Part shown: positions 59,715 to 64,000 of the stretch, piece after piece
Layout of the letters: each line of letters opens with the position of its first letter
How positions within the stretch are numbered: the first letter of the stretch is position 1
NCBI GenBank assembly: GCA_033812795.1
Contig: JAPXSY010000004.1
Location: 29,996-93,995, forward strand
Source: JAPXSY01 sp033812795
GTDB taxonomy: Bacteria; Verrucomicrobiota; Kiritimatiellia; RFP12; UBA1067
DNA length: 64,000 bases
Direction of reading: 5' to 3'
Notes under the pieces: model-generated
Told to the model about the DNA's origin: nothing
Database searches by the model: none
The model's input: only the letters and a program-made list of their open reading frames with translations
Made by a program: the position numbers and the translations under genes

Positions 59715-62132
59715 TCAGGTGGCCGCCGCAGTGAGTTCATCCGAACGCTGGGCGATGTTCTCGAGGTGGCGCACGATATTTTCGAGTGCGCCCACGACCT
59801 CGACGTAAACCAGACCGCGTTCAGGTGTGCAGAGGCCTTTCTGCAGACGTTCCACATGCCCTTGTATGGACTGGCGCGCCATAGCCTTCAGGTCGTTGAC
59901 CACGACCTCCACGGCTTTAGCCAGAAGGCGTCCGTCCTGCAGGCTTTCCCGTGTGAGATTGGCGATGACAGACGCTTTGTCGAACAAGGCTTCCAGTTCC
60001 TGCAGCGCCGTGTCCGAAAACTTCGTGTTTTCCGAAGTCAGCGAGGCCGAGCGTTTCGCGATGAGCAGGGCGAGGTCGGAGATCCGTTCAGCGTCGTTCA
60101 CGCAGTGCATGAGCACGGGGATGGCGGCCGCCTGTTTCTCCGAAAGATCCTTGCGGGTGAGTTGCACCAGATAATCCATGATGCCGGTCTGGCAGGCGTC
60201 GACCTCATCCTCGATCTCCTGGATGCTGTTCACGTCAACAGGTTTGCCATCCTTGTAACCGCGCAAAGACCGGGCGGCCGCGTTCCAGGCGGTTTCGGTC
60301 ATATCACCCAAGGCGCGCATGGCGCAGAAGAGCGCGAGCGGGGGCGAGCTGAGCAGGTTTTTCTCCAGATGAACGACACGGGAGGTCACTTTCTTACCCG
60401 GCATGATTTTTTCGCAGAGCCAGGCCAATGCGCCAATGAAGGGGGTCATGAGGATCACATTCGTGACATTGAACAGCGTATGGGCCATGGCCACGTGACG
60501 GCCGATGTTTTCACCCAGGAAGACATTGCCTGCGGTCACGCTGTTGACCAGGTACAGGAAACAGGGCACGTTGTGGAAAGGGACGTAAAAGAGGCCGACC
60601 ATTACGCAGGTTCCCAGCACATTGAACAGCGAATGGGCTACGGCGGTCTGCCGGGCGGTGCGGTTGGCGTTGATTGAGGCGAGCACGGCGGTGATGGTTG
60701 TGCCGATGTTGTCTCCCAAGACGATGGGCACCGCAGTCCAGATGTTCAACAAGCCGCTGTTGGCCAGCGCGATGGCTAGACCGATTGTGGCCGAACTGCT
60801 CTGCACCAGCATCGTCATCAGAGTGCCGATCCCGATCGCGCCCAGTACCGCGCCGATCGGCATCGTTTGACCTGATTGGGGTGCGCAGTCGAAGATATGG
60901 AAAAAGTGGACGAAACTCGGGAAGGTGCTGACGCTTTTGAGTTCATCCGACATGAGGGTCATGCCGTAAAAAAGGAGGCCGAAGCCTAGGATGGTACGTG
61001 CGGTTCCCTGAAGTGTCGCTTTACGGCAGAGCAGCAGGCCGGTGACGCCCAGAATGATGGCAGGAAAGGCCAGGTTGTCGAGGTTGAACGAGACCATCTG
61101 TCCGGTCACGGTGGTGCCGATGTTCGCGCCGAAGACCACGCCGATGGCCTGTTTGAGCGAGAGCAGCCCCGCATTGACGAACCCCACGGTCATGACGGTC
61201 GTGGCGCTGGAGGATTGGATCAGGGCGGTGATGAAGGTCCCTGCGAAGATCGCCGCCACTCGGTTACGGGTGACATACGCCAATACGGCCTTCATCCGGT
61301 GCCCTGCAATTTGCTGCAACCCGTCGCTCATCAGGGTCATGCCGAAAATGAAGAGCGCCAGTCCGCCCAGCACGCCGATCAGCGTGCGGAACAGGCATAT
61401 GGACATGGCCTGAAGGAACACCGGCCGCGTGAACAATCCGCGTTTCGGATCCGCCACCTCGGCCCGGACCTCGTAGGTCCCCGTGGCGTGGGGGTCGGTC
61501 TTGAGGGAGACCTCGGCGATCCCGTCGGGATCGGTCCGGACAAACGAGGTCCCGATACGGCCGTGTTTTCCCGGTTGTTGGGTCAGGGTAAAGTGAACCC
61601 CCGCATCGGCGAGCGGTTTGCCGTCTGGCGCGACAAGGCGTACACGCAGAGGTTTCGGCAAGGGATCACCGGCGGAGACCTCCTGACGGACGTTCTCTAC
61701 CGCGACGCCGCAAACGAACCGTAGCCGTTTACGGATTTCGGGTGCCTCTTCGCAGACCAAGTCCAGATAATGGTCTCCGAACACGGCTCCGAACGTCACG
61801 TCGAATTTGCACGATCCGCCCGCATCGGTAAGTTGCGAGGGAGGGGAGACGCGCACACCGCCCGCAGGGTCGACCGGGATCGCGTTGATCCGCTTGCCTG
61901 CCACAGGGTGTTGTGTGCCCGCGCCGCCCAATAGGCTTGCGACGGGTTTGCTCAGCAGTTCCACATGGATGGCGTTCACCATATTGGTGCCGGGCATTCC
62001 AAGCAGGGTTTCCGACGAGAATAAGACCAGCTTCTCCGGTTCCAAGCCTTTTGGAACCCGGTCGCATCCGGTGAGGACCGGGAGCGTAAGGGCGAGACAC
62101 AGCAGGTAGCGCACGAAGGTTTGTGTTTTCAT
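59715..62132 (-). CDS. Lipoprotein-type Na/Pi cotransporter fusion
   Basis: 805 residues from the ATG at 62132. A lipoprotein signal (LALTLPVLTGC, Cys23) is followed by a ~215-residue extracytoplasmic part with Ig-like domains (PSQLTDAGGSCKFDVTFG; LVAPDGKPLADAGVHFTLT). From about residue 245 comes a NptA/PF02690 Na/Pi cotransporter with two QSSSAT repeats (ALIQSSSATTVM and MLVQSSSATIGL) and, from about 620, a PhoU-like helical domain. A lipoprotein head on this transporter is unusual. Convergent with the SGNH gene. Confidence 0.88.
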   Translation of the reverse strand: MKTQTFVRYLLCLALTLPVLTGCDRVPKGLEPEKLVLFSSETLLGMPGTNMVNAIHVELLSKPVASLLGGAGTQHPVAGKRINAIPVDPAGGVRVSPPSQLTDAGGSCKFDVTFGAVFGDHYLDLVCEEAPEIRKRLRFVCGVAVENVRQEVSAGDPLPKPLRVRLVAPDGKPLADAGVHFTLTQQPGKHGRIGTSFVRTDPDGIAEVSLKTDPHATGTYEVRAEVADPKRGLFTRPVFLQAMSICLFRTLIGVLGGLALFIFGMTLMSDGLQQIAGHRMKAVLAYVTRNRVAAIFAGTFITALIQSSSATTVMTVGFVNAGLLSLKQAIGVVFGANIGTTVTGQMVSFNLDNLAFPAIILGVTGLLLCRKATLQGTARTILGFGLLFYGMTLMSDELKSVSTFPSFVHFFHIFDCAPQSGQTMPIGAVLGAIGIGTLMTMLVQSSSATIGLAIALANSGLLNIWTAVPIVLGDNIGTTITAVLASINANRTARQTAVAHSLFNVLGTCVMVGLFYVPFHNVPCFLYLVNSVTAGNVFLGENIGRHVAMAHTLFNVTNVILMTPFIGALAWLCEKIMPGKKVTSRVVHLEKNLLSSPPLALFCAMRALGDMTETAWNAAARSLRGYKDGKPVDVNSIQEIEDEVDACQTGIMDYLVQLTRKDLSEKQAAAIPVLMHCVNDAERISDLALLIAKRSASLTSENTKFSDTALQELEALFDKASVIANLTRESLQDGRLLAKAVEVVVNDLKAMARQSIQGHVERLQKGLCTPERGLVYVEVVGALENIVRHLENIAQRSDELTAAAT

Positions 62133-62227
62133 AAGTGTGAAAAAGGAAAGGCCTCTCTTATTCTTGTGTTCTCCCGTTGAGTTGAAACAGACAGGAGGAC
62201 TCACACGTTATCGCAGGATCAGGCATT

Positions 62228-64000
62228 TCAGGAGAGACGGATCTTGCCGACCAGTCGCATCAGGAGCGCTGTGGCAACGACCGTGACCACCAGCAGGAAA
62301 CTCCCGGCGAACATGCGTCCGTAGAGCAGGTTGCCGACGCCGAAGAGCGCGGACCAGACCGCGAGGCAACCGATCATCATACAAAGCAGGCCGGTCGGGA
62401 CATCCCAGCCCTCTGCGGATTTCGGCAGCGATGAGGCCTCTTCGATATGGCGCCAGCCGGGGCCGCCCGCGCGGATCCGGGTACAGAACCGGGCCAGCAG
62501 ATCCTGGTTTTCGGGAGGGGTCAGATAGGTCACGGTGAGCCAGCCTATGGTGGTGATCAGGATGCCGATCACCAGTTTCCAGGCGCTGTAATCCATGACG
62601 GCAAAGAGTCCGGCACGTTCCATGGCCGCATCCAATCCAAGCGGCGCGGCACCCCATTGAAAGAAACAGGCCACCGCGAACGAAATCACCATGGCGGAGA
62701 TCTCGCTCCAGGCATTGATGCGCCACCAGAACCAGCGCAGGATATAGAGCAGCCCGGTCCCGGCACCGATTTGTAACAGAATGTCGAAGGAGTCTTTTGC
62801 ATTGCGCATCCAGAGCGCGACGAGTCCGGAGAGCACGAGGAGTGCGAGCATGGTGACACGGCCCATGGCTACCGCCTGCCGCGGCGTACTGTTGGGGTTG
62901 ATGAACCGGGAGTAGAAGTCTTGCACCACATACGAGGAACCCCAGTTCAGGTGTGTGGCGATGGTGGACATGTAGGCGGCGATCAGCGAGGCCACGATCA
63001 GGCCCAGCCACCCTTTGGGCATGGTGGAGATCATCCCCGGATAGGCGATGTCGTGGCGCAGGAACTGATCGTCGACTTTAGGGAACGCCCGGGCGAGACT
63101 GCCCACCCCTGCGGCATCCGCCTTGGCCTGCCGCACTTGTTCCCGCTCGGGTTCCGGCATCTGCATTTTCGCGGTGTCATATTGTCCGACCTGTGCCGGA
63201 TGGTCTGCGAGCCATCGCGTTGCGGCCGCCTGTTCCGCCGGAGGCGTGAGCGGGAAGTGCACAAGCGAGACGAGAGCCACGATGATCCAAGGCCAGGGGC
63301 GTACCGCATAGTGCAGGAAATTGAACAACAGGGTCGCTCCCACCGCGTTTTTCTCATCCTTGGCCGAGAGCATACGCTGCGCGATGTATCCGCCGCCGCC
63401 GGGCTCCGCGCCGGGATACCAGACATTCCACCACTGCACCGCGATCGGCAGAATCAGCACGGTCATCAGGGCCGAAAGCCCGCCCTCTCCGGACGGGAAC
63501 ATCGACATGTGCGTCTGCACCTCCGGTTGGGAGAAGAGCTGCTTCAGCGAAGTGATGCCTCCTACGTCGGCGGATTTGACGGCGTAAACTGCGGCAAAAA
63601 TCGCGCCGACCATGGCGATCGAATACTGGTAGAAATCGGCCCAGATCGAGCCGGTGAGTCCGCCTAGGGTCGCATAGATTCCCACGCCGGCCGAGGCATA
63701 GAGCAGGGTGGCGACCGGTGAGAGGCCGAACATCACCTGTCCGATCTTGATGGCTGCCAGCGAGACCGTGGCCATGATCATGATGTTGAAGAAAACACCC
63801 AGATACAGGGCGCGGAACCCGCGCAGCAGGGCTGCGGGTCTGCCGCTGTACCGGATCTCGTAAAACCCGAGATCGGTGTCCAGCGCGGAACGGCGCCAGA
63901 GTTTAGCGTAGACGAAGACCGTCAGCATGCCGGTCAGCAGAAAGGCCCACCAGGCCCAGTTGCCCGCGACACCCTGTGTCCGCACGATGTCGGTCACGAG
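62228..64000 (-). CDS. Sodium:solute symporter family protein (5' end cut by window edge)
   Basis: The frame is open to the right edge, giving 590 residues; the N-terminus is missing, since the visible start (LVTDIVRTQGVAGNWAWW) corresponds to the end of the first two helices of SSS proteins. A GTG at 63997 is inside the gene, not its start. Many transmembrane helices; YASAGVGIYATLGGLTGSIWADFYQY and STIATHLNWGSSYVVQDFY are SSS landmarks. It is likely a Na+-coupled sugar or organic-acid uptake system. Confidence 0.9.
   Translation of the reverse strand, partial: LVTDIVRTQGVAGNWAWWAFLLTGMLTVFVYAKLWRRSALDTDLGFYEIRYSGRPAALLRGFRALYLGVFFNIMIMATVSLAAIKIGQVMFGLSPVATLLYASAGVGIYATLGGLTGSIWADFYQYSIAMVGAIFAAVYAVKSADVGGITSLKQLFSQPEVQTHMSMFPSGEGGLSALMTVLILPIAVQWWNVWYPGAEPGGGGYIAQRMLSAKDEKNAVGATLLFNFLHYAVRPWPWIIVALVSLVHFPLTPPAEQAAATRWLADHPAQVGQYDTAKMQMPEPEREQVRQAKADAAGVGSLARAFPKVDDQFLRHDIAYPGMISTMPKGWLGLIVASLIAAYMSTIATHLNWGSSYVVQDFYSRFINPNSTPRQAVAMGRVTMLALLVLSGLVALWMRNAKDSFDILLQIGAGTGLLYILRWFWWRINAWSEISAMVISFAVACFFQWGAAPLGLDAAMERAGLFAVMDYSAWKLVIGILITTIGWLTVTYLTPPENQDLLARFCTRIRAGGPGWRHIEEASSLPKSAEGWDVPTGLLCMMIGCLAVWSALFGVGNLLYGRMFAGSFLLVVTVVATALLMRLVGKIRLS

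Overview
The window is a GC-rich, gene-dense bacterial chromosome segment. The gene content suggests a Gram-negative member of the PVC group, most likely Kiritimatiellota or a close relative. This is inferred from gene types, not from a marker phylogeny. Supporting features are: a V-type ATPase operon with a DUF2764 gene (the arrangement known from Chlamydiae and Spirochaetes), an RND/TolC system that implies an outer membrane, a large secreted beta-strand-repeat protein, secreted FAD-oxidoreductase, GH36-like and SGNH carbohydrate-active proteins, a Tat-exported Gfo/Idh/MocA protein, and many lipoproteins. No transposase, CRISPR array, tRNA or rRNA gene was seen.

Layout. 1-4.2 kb (-): V-ATPase operon E-DUF2764-A-B, running off the left edge, with a good promoter in front of it. 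4.2-10.4 kb (-): tolC-adaptor-RND-marR efflux operon, with a palindrome between the -35 and -10 boxes of its promoter. 10.4-13.7 kb (+): uvrA. 13.7-14.2 kb: REP-like double hairpins and GGTTTC/GGGATC repeats. 14.2-15.7 kb (-): pssA and psd, for phosphatidylethanolamine synthesis. 15.8-20.6 kb (+): adk-map-rpmJ-rpsM-rpsK-rpsD-rpoA-rplQ, the end of the spc/alpha ribosomal block without secY upstream, closed by a bidirectional terminator. 20.6-24.7 kb (-): nadA and an uncharacterised EF-hand membrane protein/lipoprotein/VanZ operon. 24.7-25.6 kb: repeat-rich spacer. 25.6-28.9 kb (+): secreted FAD oxidoreductase, hydroxyacid dehydrogenase, tsaE. 28.9-32.0 kb (-): trmL plus an ABC exporter with a Spy-like periplasmic protein. 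32.1-37.8 kb (+): HMA-like lipoprotein, xerD, HU, homocysteine methyltransferase-like, MraY-like, ferredoxin and a natural-hexahistidine membrane protein. 38.0-41.4 kb (+): frameshifted beta-strand-repeat protein. 41.4-41.7 kb: an intact MITE-like element. 41.8-47.7 kb (+): Gfo/Idh/MocA protein, seven-haem cytochrome fused to a membrane domain, ApbE, discoidin-like protein. 48-53.2 kb (+): thioredoxin lipoprotein, polA, Tat ferredoxin, NapH-like polyferredoxin. 53.2-64 kb: orphan OppF-type ATPase, pgk, GH36-like and SGNH enzymes, a lipoprotein-Na/Pi cotransporter fusion and a sodium:solute symporter running off the right edge.

How it fits together. The housekeeping genes look intact. The most interesting non-core content is an extracytoplasmic electron-transfer set: the haem protein with its membrane anchor, ApbE, two polyferredoxin-type proteins and a lipoprotein thioredoxin. 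Other notable points are an RND pump lacking the usual proton-relay acidic residue, a divergent MraY, and an intergenic repeat family of which one copy still has terminal inverted repeats and a target-site duplication.
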